Shown here: in pieces, positions 55,371 to 64,000 of the stretch
How the letters are laid out: the number at the start of each line of letters is the position of its first letter
How positions within the stretch are numbered: the first letter of the stretch is position 1
Assembly (NCBI RefSeq): GCF_011038795.1
Contig: NZ_JAAKDU010000004.1
Coordinates: forward strand, 124,001 to 188,000
Direction: 5' to 3'
DNA from: Streptococcus tangpeifui
GTDB lineage: Bacteria > Bacillota > Bacilli > Lactobacillales > Streptococcaceae
Length of the DNA stretch: 64,000 nucleotides
Made by a program: the position numbers and the translations under genes
The notes under the pieces: generated by a model
Told to the model about the DNA's origin: nothing
Database searches by the model: none
The model's input: only the letters and a program-made list of their open reading frames with translations

Positions 55371-55423
55371 TCGTACATTATATCCGAAAAATGTTTGATA
55401 AGCAACGAACAGGGGAAAATTAT

Positions 55424-56005
55424 ATGACGCAAGACATCCGCATTCTCAAAACCAAAAGGGACATCGAGTCCGCACTTGTCACTCTAATTCTGGAAAAAGG
55501 GTTTTATAGCTTAACTGTTCAAGACATTTGTCGAAAAGCCTTAGTCAGCCGCTCTACTTTTTACAGCCACTATTTAGATAAGTATGACCTATTGGAACAG
55601 CTGATTACAAAGACTTTAGAGCCGCTTCAGGAAAAATTCGCTGCCAAGTACGGAGAAAACCTTGATAATAAAGGGCTAAAGTATTTTCTAGAAGATATTT
55701 ACCAGTTTTATCAAGAGCATACAGACCTCCTCAAGGCACTGCTAAAAACACCCTTGGAAAATCAACAGGGTTTTGAAGATCGGTTTGATCAGCTCTGCCA
55801 GCTCTATATCAAAGAGCTCTTGCTCAGGGAGGGGATGTCCTATACTCTTCCCTTAGAGCTCTTGACCCAACTGTATGCGTCTATTGTACGGTCACTGATG
55901 AAGTGGACCACCGAACATGGACCTAGCCAAGACCTAACAGATTTTACTTACCGTATGCATAAGGCCTTTCTGGATATTATAGAGGGCTCAAACAGTAGAA
56001 TTTAA
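55424..56005 (+). CDS. TetR/AcrR-family regulator
   Basis: A 193-residue protein from MTQDIRILKTKRDIESALVT with HTH LTVQDICRKALVSRSTFYSH and a C-terminal domain of the type found in TetR proteins of streptococci (FLEDIYQFYQEHTDLLKALL). GGGGAAAA precedes ATG 55424; an earlier in-frame ATG (55391) has no SD. It is divergent from the quinone oxidoreductase gene. Confidence 0.9.
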   Translation: MTQDIRILKTKRDIESALVTLILEKGFYSLTVQDICRKALVSRSTFYSHYLDKYDLLEQLITKTLEPLQEKFAAKYGENLDNKGLKYFLEDIYQFYQEHTDLLKALLKTPLENQQGFEDRFDQLCQLYIKELLLREGMSYTLPLELLTQLYASIVRSLMKWTTEHGPSQDLTDFTYRMHKAFLDIIEGSNSRI

Positions 56006-56009
56006 CTCA

Positions 56010-56519
56010 TTATTTTAATCGACCCCGATAGCATAATTGAGGAGATTGGGCTAGAAGGCTAGGATTGGTCCCAGGCCGTCCTGTAGGGACAGCTAAACCA
56101 AGTTGCTCATAGTATTCCTGCCAGAAATCTGTCACCTCTTGATGGCCATCTCCAAATTGCATTGGAATTTCTGCAAAAATCGGAAGAAGATGTGCAATGA
56201 GCTGAGAGCAGTAAAAACCTGTTCCGTCAGGATAAAAGCTAATATTATAAGGATTTCCTAGCAAGGCATGAACTTTTTCAAAAACTTGTTTAAGTTTAAT
56301 CTTTGGATAGCAAAAAACATCTACAATCTTATTTTCCTCTAAAAAGCTTGTCAAGTCCTGTTTAGATACCCCTTGGTCTACTGTCGCGTGATAAATACTT
56401 CCTTCGAGATAGATAGCAACATGACTGTAATCACCTGTGGCGGTCGTGATAGCCTGTCCCATTTCTGAATCGCCTACTGTAAACAGGAGGTCTCCTTCTT
56501 TTAATTGCTCTTTCTTCAT
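56010..56519 (-). CDS. YiiX-like permuted NlpC/P60 cysteine hydrolase
   Basis: A 169-residue protein. EGDLLFTVGDSEMGQAITTA and YSHVAIYLEG provide the catalytic His, and GFYCSQLIAHLL the catalytic Cys of the YiiX/YebB permuted papain-like family. No signal peptide, so it acts in the cytosol, perhaps as an amidase or thioesterase. AGGAGAAG precedes the ATG. It follows ppaC with a terminator between. Confidence 0.85.
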   Translation of the reverse strand: MKKEQLKEGDLLFTVGDSEMGQAITTATGDYSHVAIYLEGSIYHATVDQGVSKQDLTSFLEENKIVDVFCYPKIKLKQVFEKVHALLGNPYNISFYPDGTGFYCSQLIAHLLPIFAEIPMQFGDGHQEVTDFWQEYYEQLGLAVPTGRPGTNPSLLAQSPQLCYRGRLK

Positions 56520-56536
56520 TAGCTTCTCCTATATAT

Positions 56537-56567
56537 AAAAGCCAGGGGCCCTTTGCCCTTGGCTTTT
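56537..56567 (-). terminator. Terminator of ppaC
   Basis: AAAAGCCAGGGG (56537-56548) pairs with CCCTTGGCTTTT (56556-56567) with one mismatch; T4 follows on either strand. Confidence 0.8.
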
Positions 56568-56578
56568 GAGTGCGCTTT

Positions 56579-57514
56579 TTATCCATTAAAACTTTCCGTC
56601 AACTGCGGAACCACTTGTTTCTTACGTGATACAGCCCCTTCAAGGAAGGCATGATTGTTTTCTAATTTGAAATTGAAGGCTGCTTCAACCTTATCCCTGT
56701 TAGCTCCAAGTGCTAGAATTTCTGAATTGGAGTTCAGAATATCTGTAATCATCAAGACAAAGTCTGAGTAGCCATTAGCTTCTTGTGAGGCCCTGATAGC
56801 TTCTTCAATTTCAGCTTGACGATCCAAAACTTCATCAATATCAACCGTATTGACCTGAGCCACGCGCACATTGTTACCATTGAGCTCAAAACTCTTAGCA
56901 TCAATATCAATCAATTCTTCAGCTGACTTGCTTGAAAGGTTAGTCCCTGCTTTCAGCATAGCCAAGCCATACTCTTCCAAGTTGACGCCAGCAATTTCAG
57001 CTAATTCCTTAGCCACTTGGGGATCCGTTTCGTGAGTAGTTGGTGATTTAAGCAAAAGGGTATCAGAGATAAGACCTGATAGGAGAAGACCGGCTACTTC
57101 TTTTGGCACTTCAACATTGTTTTCCTTAAAAGCACGATAAACAATTGAAGAAGCTGATCCAACTGGTTCCACACGCATGTAAAGCGGGTTAGCCGTTTCA
57201 AAGTTGGCCACACGGTGGTGGTCAATAACAGCCGCGATTTCTACTTCGCGAATATCTGAAATAGATTGCTGAAATTCATTGTGGTCCGTTAAAATAACTT
57301 TATCTACCCCTTCTGCCTTAGCAGATTCAACGACACGCAGTGCTTCAACACCAAAATAGTCCAGAACGAAAGCGGTTTCTTCATTTGGCGTCCCAAGGGC
57401 GACGGCATCAACATCACGTCCAAAAGCTGTACGCTCCAAATAAGCCCATCCGTAGGACGATGCAATAGCATCAGTATCAGGATTTTGGTGACCAAAAACT
57501 AAAAATTTAGACAT
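56579..57514 (-). CDS. ppaC: Manganese-dependent inorganic pyrophosphatase
   Basis: A 311-residue family II PPase: [17 protein letters not shown] (metal ligands H and D), [12 protein letters not shown] (DHH motif), GSASSIVYR and the C-terminal [10 protein letters not shown] that binds substrate. It hydrolyses PPi from biosynthesis. GAGG precedes the ATG. Confidence 0.97.
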   Translation of the reverse strand: MSKFLVFGHQNPDTDAIASSYGWAYLERTAFGRDVDAVALGTPNEETAFVLDYFGVEALRVVESAKAEGVDKVILTDHNEFQQSISDIREVEIAAVIDHHRVANFETANPLYMRVEPVGSASSIVYRAFKENNVEVPKEVAGLLLSGLISDTLLLKSPTTHETDPQVAKELAEIAGVNLEEYGLAMLKAGTNLSSKSAEELIDIDAKSFELNGNNVRVAQVNTVDIDEVLDRQAEIEEAIRASQEANGYSDFVLMITDILNSNSEILALGANRDKVEAAFNFKLENNHAFLEGAVSRKKQVVPQLTESFNG

Positions 57515-57592
57515 ATCTTACCTCTATTAATGTTTATTTCCCTATCATTTTAGCAAATTTTAGCTTATAAAGAAAGAGAAATAGGAAAACTC

Positions 57593-58234
57593 CTACTTCT
57601 CTGGATAGTCAGCCTCATCTGAAAAATAACGGTCCCTTTCATCAGGAGACAGCTCTAAAGAATCGAGGTCTACAACGTAAGACTCATCTTCATAATCAGC
57701 ATAAGCCTCTGGATCGATCCCATTGTCATAGGCTTGGTCGTAGCCATAAGTTGCAGCAACTTCTTGCTTGGCCTGTTGCCGAGCCCGATCAGCCAGCTTC
57801 TTAGCAATCACATCATGCAAATACTTAATAGCAATTAATATAAATTGATAAGCCCAAATTAGGAGTGACTCAATCAGGATAATCAACTCAACAACAACAA
57901 CGCCCACCAAGGCCCAAACCATGAAGAAGGCAATAAAGAGCTGAGAAAGGATTTTCTTGATATTACCAACCTGATCATTGTGGATCGTTAAAACTTCTGT
58001 AAATAGGTCAAAGATGCCCTGTAGGAGTGCTGATCTAATTGCGCGAGAACCCGATTCATTCTCAACTACCTTGGCCCTCGTCGCAATGACTTCATCATGA
58101 TCGTCATAAAAAAGATCCACCCTATCTCCCAACCTAGGGTTAAAACTAAAAGACGAACGATCAATCCTTTTGACGTGACCGTCCGTATTAGCAAGTACTA
58201 TGACCTCATCATTAATACTTAATACGCGATACAT
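57593..58234 (-). CDS. Unknown membrane protein with acidic C-terminus
   Basis: The 213-residue protein has a soluble beta-rich start (MYRVLSINDEVIVLANTDGH, PRLGDRVDLFYDDHDEVIAT, looking like a small SH3-like barrel), then one or two hydrophobic helices around residues 98-136 and an acidic tail (PEAYADYEDESYVVDLDSLE). I do not recognise a family. The SD is weak. It lies between the YSIRK protein gene and ppaC on the same strand. Confidence 0.6.
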   Translation of the reverse strand: MYRVLSINDEVIVLANTDGHVKRIDRSSFSFNPRLGDRVDLFYDDHDEVIATRAKVVENESGSRAIRSALLQGIFDLFTEVLTIHNDQVGNIKKILSQLFIAFFMVWALVGVVVVELIILIESLLIWAYQFILIAIKYLHDVIAKKLADRARQQAKQEVAATYGYDQAYDNGIDPEAYADYEDESYVVDLDSLELSPDERDRYFSDEADYPEK

Positions 58235-58399
58235 ACTTTACTCTACTTTCTCGACTCATAATATCACAAATTCACAATACTGTCAAAGTAGCTATATCAA
58301 GCCTCTCTTTAGCCATTTTTCTTCGTTATCCTAACCCAAAAATCACCCCTGTTTAAACAAACAGAGGTAATTTCATCTATAAAAGGCTTGTTAGGAAGC

Positions 58400-60547
58400 T
58401 CAATTAATGACGATATAACGCCGTTGACCGCCATAACTGACATAGGAAATCCAATCATGGCCATCCTTGTGCATAATCTTATCATAGTTGATACCCTCGC
58501 CGGCTTGGAAGGTGAAGGCTATCTCCGCAGCCATTCGAGGTTCATTTCTAACATCAACTTGCTTGACAAAAGTATAGCTTTTCAATGACGGGAAGGTTGT
58601 TTCATAGTTCGGTTTAACTGCTGGTTCAGGAACTGTTGTTTGGGTCCCAGCGACGCCAACCAACTTGTTATCATTTTCAACATAGTAGAGATGGACATTA
58701 TAAACCCCATGTTGGTTCTTATGATCGCTAACCTTAACACTGACCTTATAATCACCATTGACTTGCTTAGTAGCATCATACCAAACAATATCGTCTTGGC
58801 CGTCCTTATCTGTCCAAACCGGTACCTTAACAGCTGAGACTTGATTACCACTAACATTAGTGACTAAAATGTCAAATCCATCAGAAGTTTGATTTTGAAT
58901 AGTAATTTCAGCCTTTGGCTGATTATCACTTTTCTTAACGTCCGCCTGATGTTGGCTTCCAGCAACACCTACAAGTTGACCATCATTTTCTAGATAATAA
59001 AGGTGGATATTGTAGGTGCCTGTTTCATTTTTGTGATCAGCTAATTTAACAACCGCCTTGTAAGTCCCATCGGCCTGTCTCTCCGCATCGTACCAGACGA
59101 GGTCGTCCTGATCGTTCTTATCTGTCCAAACTGGAAGCTTAACAGCTTTCAAGCCTTGGCTATCAACCACATCTGAGATGATAACATCAAAGTCACCATT
59201 ATCCTTATTACTAAAGGAAAGGGTCCCTGTCCGAGTTGCTTGAGGCTTTTCAGGTTCAGAAAAGGTATATTGCAGACTTGCAACGCCTTTCATAGCGCCA
59301 TCATTTTCAACATAATAGAGATGAATATTGTAGAGGCCACTTTCGTTCTTATGTTCGGACATACTCACAGCCACCTTATAGGTGCCATCACCTTGCTTAA
59401 CAGCATCGTACCAAATCAAGTCATCTTGATCATCCTTGTCTGTCCAGATTGGGACTTTAACAGCCAGAATACCATTGCTATCTGATATGTTAGAAATCCG
59501 AACATCAAAACCCTTATCAGTTTGGTTTTCAACACTAATTTGACCGCTTAGCTTGGATTCTGTCTTTTGCTCGCTAGCTTGAGCCGGTAACTTATCCAGC
59601 ATGACGTAACGACGAGTACCGCCGTAAGAAACATAGGAAATCCACTTATAACCATCCGTCTTAAGAATCTTATCATAGCTGATGGAGTCACCCTCCCCAA
59701 AGGTAAATTCTGTCTTGGCAGCGGCCTTTGCCTCGTTCTTGACCTCAACTTCTTTGTCAAAGCTATAGCGCTCCAAAGCTGGAAGGGTAGTCTCTTCGCT
59801 GTCAATTCCCGGCTTTTCACCAGCTTGAGGATCTGGCTTATCGGCTGATACTTCCTTAGCTACTAACTTGGCAATATTGGCATAACGACGGATACCACTA
59901 TAGGATTTGTAGCTCAGCCATTGATAGCCATCTTGATTGGGGACTTGGTCATAGTAAACACGGTCACCGGCATTGGCAAAGAAGGCTAGAGGAGCCGAAG
60001 CTGACGGACTATTCTTGATCTCTGTGCGTTCAGGATAAGTATAATAGCCTGAGCTTGGGAGGTCTTTACCGACTTCTTGAATCGTCATAACAGGTGAAGC
60101 ATTAGTTACTGTTCCTGCCTGTTGCGCTTGGTCTGCTGAATTTATTTCGCTAGGAGCTGTATAATCATTAGTTTGAGTAGCAGCATCAACTTTTGTTGGT
60201 ACTGTAGGGTTATCAACATCAGTCTCTCTTGTAGCGACTTCATCAGTTGAAATTTCAGCATCGCTAACTGCTATCGGTTTTTCAGCAGTTTCTTGGGTAA
60301 CCTTATCTATAACAGCTTCTCTCACAGCACCATCTGTCTTTGGTGTGACAGCTTCTGTACCAGTTTCCTTGACCGTAGTTGTCTGTGTACTGGTATCCTG
60401 TGGCTGACTAGTTGGAGCTGTTTGTTCGTCAGCTAAAACCTGCCCCCCTAATACCAGACTGGCTCCAAGGAAAACTGAGGCTGCACCAAAGGAATATTTA
60501 CGAATGGAAAAACGTTGTTTTTCGCTCCATAATAAATCTTTTTTCAT
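58400..60547 (-). CDS. YSIRK-signal secreted protein with SH3-like and Bsp-like repeats
   Basis: A 715-residue protein. Signal peptide with the YSIRK motif (RFSIRKYSFGAASVFLGASL), a Thr/Glu-rich region to about 150, two SH3-like domains (about 155-230 and 255-325), three Bsp-like repeats (each about 90 residues, sharing VPxWTDKxxQDDxxWYDA and NIHLYYxEND), and a final SH3-like domain ending RRYIVIN. There is no LPxTG and no catalytic domain such as CHAP, lysozyme or amidase, although these modules accompany autolysins in streptococci. It probably binds the cell wall non-covalently. AAGGAGAG precedes ATG 60547. Confidence 0.85.
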   Translation of the reverse strand: MKKDLLWSEKQRFSIRKYSFGAASVFLGASLVLGGQVLADEQTAPTSQPQDTSTQTTTVKETGTEAVTPKTDGAVREAVIDKVTQETAEKPIAVSDAEISTDEVATRETDVDNPTVPTKVDAATQTNDYTAPSEINSADQAQQAGTVTNASPVMTIQEVGKDLPSSGYYTYPERTEIKNSPSASAPLAFFANAGDRVYYDQVPNQDGYQWLSYKSYSGIRRYANIAKLVAKEVSADKPDPQAGEKPGIDSEETTLPALERYSFDKEVEVKNEAKAAAKTEFTFGEGDSISYDKILKTDGYKWISYVSYGGTRRYVMLDKLPAQASEQKTESKLSGQISVENQTDKGFDVRISNISDSNGILAVKVPIWTDKDDQDDLIWYDAVKQGDGTYKVAVSMSEHKNESGLYNIHLYYVENDGAMKGVASLQYTFSEPEKPQATRTGTLSFSNKDNGDFDVIISDVVDSQGLKAVKLPVWTDKNDQDDLVWYDAERQADGTYKAVVKLADHKNETGTYNIHLYYLENDGQLVGVAGSQHQADVKKSDNQPKAEITIQNQTSDGFDILVTNVSGNQVSAVKVPVWTDKDGQDDIVWYDATKQVNGDYKVSVKVSDHKNQHGVYNVHLYYVENDNKLVGVAGTQTTVPEPAVKPNYETTFPSLKSYTFVKQVDVRNEPRMAAEIAFTFQAGEGINYDKIMHKDGHDWISYVSYGGQRRYIVIN

Positions 60548-60912
60548 GATAACTCTCCTTATATTCATATTACTTTATTTCGCCTTCATTATAAAAAAAT
60601 AGATAAGCAGCGTCAATATTTTTCTGTAATAATGAAATATTTTAGTAATATTATTTTTTTCTAATTAACGAGTCTGGGACAAACAGCCATGATAGCTTAG
60701 CCCTCACCCACAAAGATTGTAATCTCTGAAGATTACGTATAAAAAGTCCAAACTCGTTAGCATTATTCTAAATTTACCAAATTGACGCAATGATTGGGAG
60801 TAAGACTTATTGTCTAGGCTAAGAAGGCTTACTCCTGCACAGTTCATTAGGTACTCTAGCACCAATAAACTACTGTTGGTTGGCTGCCCTTATCTTGGTA
60901 GGGTGCAGTTAC
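60548..60912. other. Noncoding region with nested hairpins
   Basis: AACGAGT...GGAC (60667-60680) pairs with GTCC..ACTCGTT (60746-60758), enclosing GTAATCT/AGATTAC (60719-60725/60730-60736). GGAGTAAG/CTTACTCC follows at 60797-60804/60828-60835. No gene is seen; the block may be a further intergenic repeat. Confidence 0.6.
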
Positions 60913-61168
60913 ATTTTCAGACGCCCTCTTAAACAGTTCACAGAACTGTTTAACTACTACGCAAGAGATAGGTCAAACAGTCTGGGAGACTGTTAGAGAA
61001 AACCAAGATCAATTGTGCGGAGGTGGGATTGAAATGCTCCAGTGGACTATGGCAGTCTGGGGATAGACTGTCAAAGCCTGTCACCTAAAAACAGAAAAGT
61101 GGCAAAGACCTGAGTTTTAAAATGGGAGAACGAGGAAAATCAAAATCGTGATTTTTGTTCCACTCTCT
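60913..61168. repeat. Multi-hairpin dispersed repeat, family B copy 2
   Basis: Counterpart of 17315-17499. Stems: AAACAGTTC/GAACTGTTT (60931-60939/60943-60951) and AACAGTCT/AGACTGTT (60976-60983/60987-60994), both differing from copy 1 in ways that keep pairing. The shared core TGTGCGGAGGTGGGA is at 61013-61027. About 90 nt are inserted before the terminal GAAC..AAAATCA/TGATTTT.GTTC hairpin, which abuts the stop of the lipoprotein gene. Confidence 0.8.
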
Positions 61169-61178
61169 TTGCAGTTCA

Positions 61179-61757
61179 TCAGCCTGCTCGATAATATGGA
61201 GTATCTTCGGCAGATTCACCTTGACCTACTACCAAAGCATCTTGTTGATAAGTTTTACCTCCAACAGTTGGCACACCTGCAGGAATGACATACAGGGCTG
61301 CACTACCTACTTCTGAATCTTTTGGAGCAATCGTAAATAGGGCCTTTTCTCCACTAACACCTTGTGAGGAGATAACTTGAGTATCTGAGACCAAACCATT
61401 ATTATCAAAAACTAATGTATCACCATTAGCAGTTTGCCAAGTACCAACGAGGCTGGAGAAGTCTCCGTTAGCAATAGCAGTAACATCAAGGCGAGGAGAA
61501 GTAACTTGACTATTAGCTGAACTTTGACTTGTAGAGCTTGACGGATTAGTAGTTTCTCCATTATCGTGATTATTACTACTAACTTGGGAACTAGACTGAT
61601 GTTGTGAACTTCCTTTTTGAGGTTTTGCTTTACTTGTTTGGCTAGTCTTTATGGAAGTTGAATGAGTTTCATTTTGAGAACTATTCTTGTGACAGCCCGT
61701 TAAAAATAAAGTAGTACCTAGTATAAACACAGCTACAAATTTGTAAGGCTTTTTCAT
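61179..61757 (-). CDS. DUF6287-type lipoprotein
   Basis: A 192-residue lipoprotein with lipobox FLTGC (residue 22 Cys), a Ser/Gln/Thr-rich linker of about 65 residues and a C-terminal domain starting LDVTAIANGDFSSLVGTWQT, the DUF6287 signature seen in streptococcal surface lipoproteins. Function unknown. It ends at a family B repeat. Confidence 0.85.
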   Translation of the reverse strand: MKKPYKFVAVFILGTTLFLTGCHKNSSQNETHSTSIKTSQTSKAKPQKGSSQHQSSSQVSSNNHDNGETTNPSSSTSQSSANSQVTSPRLDVTAIANGDFSSLVGTWQTANGDTLVFDNNGLVSDTQVISSQGVSGEKALFTIAPKDSEVGSAALYVIPAGVPTVGGKTYQQDALVVGQGESAEDTPYYRAG

Positions 61758-61929
61758 AATTTTTGTTCCTTTCTCTTTTCAATTTTATTATAGCCTAGTT
61801 TAAATTTACCGTCAACATACAATTGTAACTTTTTTAATTTCTAAGAAATTTTTGTAATCATTTTGTAAATTTAAAATAAGAGTAACTGCATAGCTACTCT
61901 CATCTTTATTCGTATTTAAAAGTTATTTT

Positions 61930-63282
61930 CTATTTTTTTCTCAACTTAACAACCGCTTCAACTCGAGCGGTATGAGGAAACATATCGATTGACTGGATAT
62001 AGTCCACTTGATAAACTTTTGTCAAAGGCACCAAATCACGGGCCAGAGTTGAAGCATTGCAAGAAACATAAACCATCTTTTCAGGTTTTACTTCAAGAAT
62101 GGTTTTGATAAGCTTGTCATCTAAGCCCGTTCTCGGTGGATCGACCACTAAAGCACTAGCTTGATAACCCGCATTATACCATTTGGGAATAAGATCTTCT
62201 GCCCTGCCAGTTTCATAGTGAGTATTAGTCAAGCCAAGCGCTTTCGCATTCTTTTTAGCATCCACAATGGCATCAGGAATTATATCCATTCCTCGAACAG
62301 AATTCACCTTATCTGCAAAAGCAAAACCAATTGTCCCCACACCACAATAGGCATCTATGAGGTTATCCTCCTTAGTGGTGTCTAAAGCTTTAACCGTTTC
62401 TTGGTAAAGAACATGAGTTTGCTGAGGATTCAGTTGATAAAAAGCCCTAGGCGACAAAGAAAAACTATAGTCTAGCACCTCTTCTTGTATAGACTCTTTT
62501 CCCCAGAGAATATCTGTCTCATCGCCATAAATTTCACTTGATTTTGATTTATTATAATTAACAGCAATTGTCACAATTTCAGGGAAAGCCAGCCTCAGTT
62601 CTTTAATTAGAGCAGTCAACTGTAAGCCACGACTAGTCACAAAAATAAGTTGAACTTGGGAGCTCGCCTGCCCTTTACGAACCATGATTGTCCGGATACC
62701 AGCAATTTTTCGCTCATTGTAAATTGGAATTTTATACTTATCTAACAGTTCGGTGGCCTTATTAACAATCCTCTGTGTCAATTCATCTTGAACCAGGCAG
62801 TTTTGCAGCGAAACCAGATGATGAGAATTACTGGCAAAAAGTCCTGCTTTAACTGATCCAGAAAAATGACGTGTTTGAAATTGGAGTTTGGCCCGATAGT
62901 GATAAGGATTTTCCATCCCCTTGGTGGGCCGCACTTCATAATTTTCATATCCAGTAGGCTGGAATTTCTTCAAAGACTGTTTGATAATGTCATTCTTAAA
63001 ATCCAGCTGCTTCTTATATGCTAGGTGCATAATCTGACATCCCCCGCATTTCTCATATATGGGACATCGTGGTTGTACTCGATCCTTAGATATTTTATTG
63101 ATCTTCAAAAGTTTAGCATGGACAAAATTCCTCTTGACAGCTGTCACTTGGCAAAAGATATCTTCTCCTTTTAAGGCTCCTGGTACAAAGACCAAAGTTT
63201 TTTTATAAAAACCAATACCCTCCCCGTTGATCCCCATCCGTTTGATTTTCAGGGGAATCCTTTGTTTGACCTGCAAATTCAT
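61930..63282 (-). CDS. 23S rRNA (uracil-C5)-methyltransferase RlmD/RumA-like
   Basis: A 450-residue enzyme: TRAM domain (1-65), Fe-S cysteines C73, C79, C82 ([12 protein letters not shown]) plus a later one in LQNCLVQ, SAM site [26 protein letters not shown] and the catalytic Cys in [15 protein letters not shown]. It methylates C5 of a uridine in 23S rRNA (or tRNA). It is divergent from recX, as in other streptococci. SD AAAGGAC lies before the ATG. Confidence 0.93.
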   Translation of the reverse strand: MNLQVKQRIPLKIKRMGINGEGIGFYKKTLVFVPGALKGEDIFCQVTAVKRNFVHAKLLKINKISKDRVQPRCPIYEKCGGCQIMHLAYKKQLDFKNDIIKQSLKKFQPTGYENYEVRPTKGMENPYHYRAKLQFQTRHFSGSVKAGLFASNSHHLVSLQNCLVQDELTQRIVNKATELLDKYKIPIYNERKIAGIRTIMVRKGQASSQVQLIFVTSRGLQLTALIKELRLAFPEIVTIAVNYNKSKSSEIYGDETDILWGKESIQEEVLDYSFSLSPRAFYQLNPQQTHVLYQETVKALDTTKEDNLIDAYCGVGTIGFAFADKVNSVRGMDIIPDAIVDAKKNAKALGLTNTHYETGRAEDLIPKWYNAGYQASALVVDPPRTGLDDKLIKTILEVKPEKMVYVSCNASTLARDLVPLTKVYQVDYIQSIDMFPHTARVEAVVKLRKK

Positions 63283-63414
63283 TCTTGCAAAGTCCTTTCT
63301 AACTTAAAAATAAAAAGCGAATAAATAAGAGTGACTCTCAACGGCAATCTTCCATTAAAATTGTCAAGCTGGCTACGTACCCTAATATTCTACCATTTTT
63401 GCTATAATAAACCT

Positions 63415-64000
63415 ATGAAAATTACTAAGATTGAAAAGAAAAAACGACTCTACCTTCTTGAATTAGATGATGAAGAGAAGCTCTATATTACCGAAGATAC
63501 TATTGTCCATTTCATGCTCTCAAAGGACAAAATTATCACTGAGGAAGAATTGGAAGAAATTAGGAATTTTGCTCAGTTTTCCTATGGTAAGAATCTAGCT
63601 CTCTACTTCCTTTCCTTCAAACAAAGAACAGAAAAAGAGGTTAAAGATTATCTCAATAAGCATGATATTGAGGAAAAAATTATTCCAAAAGTCCTAACAG
63701 ATTTAAAAAAAGATAAGTGGATTGATGATTATCATTACGCTGAGGTTTTTATCAATCAAAATTTAACAAATGGTGATAAGGGACCTTTCGTTCTAAGCCA
63801 GAAGCTTTCCCAGAAAGGGATTGCAAAGTCCATTATTGAAGAATGCCTAGACGGACAAGACTTTTCCCATACTGTTGTCAAGGTTGGACAAAAACTTTAT
63901 AAAAAGTATGCAGGTCGTTACCCAGCAAAAACCATCAAGGCTAAAATTCAGCAAAATCTTCTTAGCAAAGGTTTTGACTATCAAACAGTTAATCAAGCGC
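63415..64000 (+). CDS. recX: RecX regulatory protein (3' end outside window)
   Basis: About 195 residues are visible, starting [20 protein letters not shown], with [37 protein letters not shown] and the second helical repeat ([18 protein letters not shown]), which is the RecX three-helix repeat architecture. RecX modulates RecA filaments. TATAAT at 63403-63408 places the expected transcript start at or next to the ATG, and no SD is visible, so the mRNA may be leaderless. Confidence 0.92.
   Translation, partial: MKITKIEKKKRLYLLELDDEEKLYITEDTIVHFMLSKDKIITEEELEEIRNFAQFSYGKNLALYFLSFKQRTEKEVKDYLNKHDIEEKIIPKVLTDLKKDKWIDDYHYAEVFINQNLTNGDKGPFVLSQKLSQKGIAKSIIEECLDGQDFSHTVVKVGQKLYKKYAGRYPAKTIKAKIQQNLLSKGFDYQTVNQA

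Noticed and set aside
60667..60758. Riboswitch or small RNA gene
   Set aside because: Hairpins are present but no promoter, conserved aptamer or terminator pattern could be recognised.

Overview
The window is chromosomal DNA of a Streptococcus, most likely of the mutans group. Three kinds of evidence support this: long runs of streptococcal gene order (phoH-ybeY-dgkA-era-mutM-coaE-pmrA-rpmG-secG-rnr-smpB; upp-clpP-ylbF-ylbG-livJHMGF; murJ/ytgP divergent from murE; rlmD divergent from recX), streptococcus-specific families (YSIRK signal, Bsp-like repeats, DUF1803 beside a SloR/MtsR regulator, a DUF6287 lipoprotein), and Gram-positive ribosome binding sites, CtsR and cre sites. I saw no rRNA, tRNA, CRISPR array or intact insertion sequence. 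The species cannot be fixed from sequence reading alone.

Layout. 1-3.1 kb: end of a ClC chloride transporter gene, a ROK sugar kinase, a nitroreductase and a glyoxalase. 3.4-8.9 kb: a beta-glucoside locus (membrane-anchored clan GH-A-like protein, 6-phospho-beta-glucosidase, PTS EIIBCA) divergent from an RpiR regulator; the intergenic region holds two 17-bp-spaced promoters, a perfect cre site and an inverted repeat. 9-21.2 kb: RNA, translation and DNA-repair housekeeping genes, all on the minus strand, including rpmG (48 codons). 21.4-27.2 kb: a secreted PepSY protein, a cpsABCD-type regulatory module with no glycosyltransferases behind it, and an anchored helical protein. 27.5-37.1 kb: branched-chain amino acid ABC importer, YlbG/YlbF, ClpP with a CtsR-controlled promoter, Upp, and two PLP sulfur-amino-acid enzymes. 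37.4-39.4 kb: a decayed ABC exporter locus. 39.5-46.9 kb: lipid II flippase and murE, then an iron-siderophore ABC operon. 47-56 kb: a SloR-like metalloregulator beside the relic of a metal permease, then an accessory region of small redox and detoxification enzymes with five local regulators (TetR, HxlR, ArsR and TetR families among them) and three clear palindromic operators. 56-64 kb: YiiX-like protein, PpaC, an unknown membrane protein, a large YSIRK surface protein, a lipoprotein, RlmD and the start of recX.

The most notable structures are two families of multi-hairpin intergenic repeats, each present twice (5.9/14.0 kb and 17.3/60.9 kb); a decayed segmental duplication at 53.2-55.3 kb in which an NTF2-like gene and a flavodoxin-type oxidoreductase were copied and one oxidoreductase collapsed to 37 codons; an ABC exporter broken twice at homopolymer runs; the orphan cpsABCD module; and an ABC-3 metal permease relic next to its expected regulator. 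No wholly new system can be demonstrated, but the accessory region at 48.8-56.0 kb and the decayed exporter locus are the best candidates for undescribed biology.
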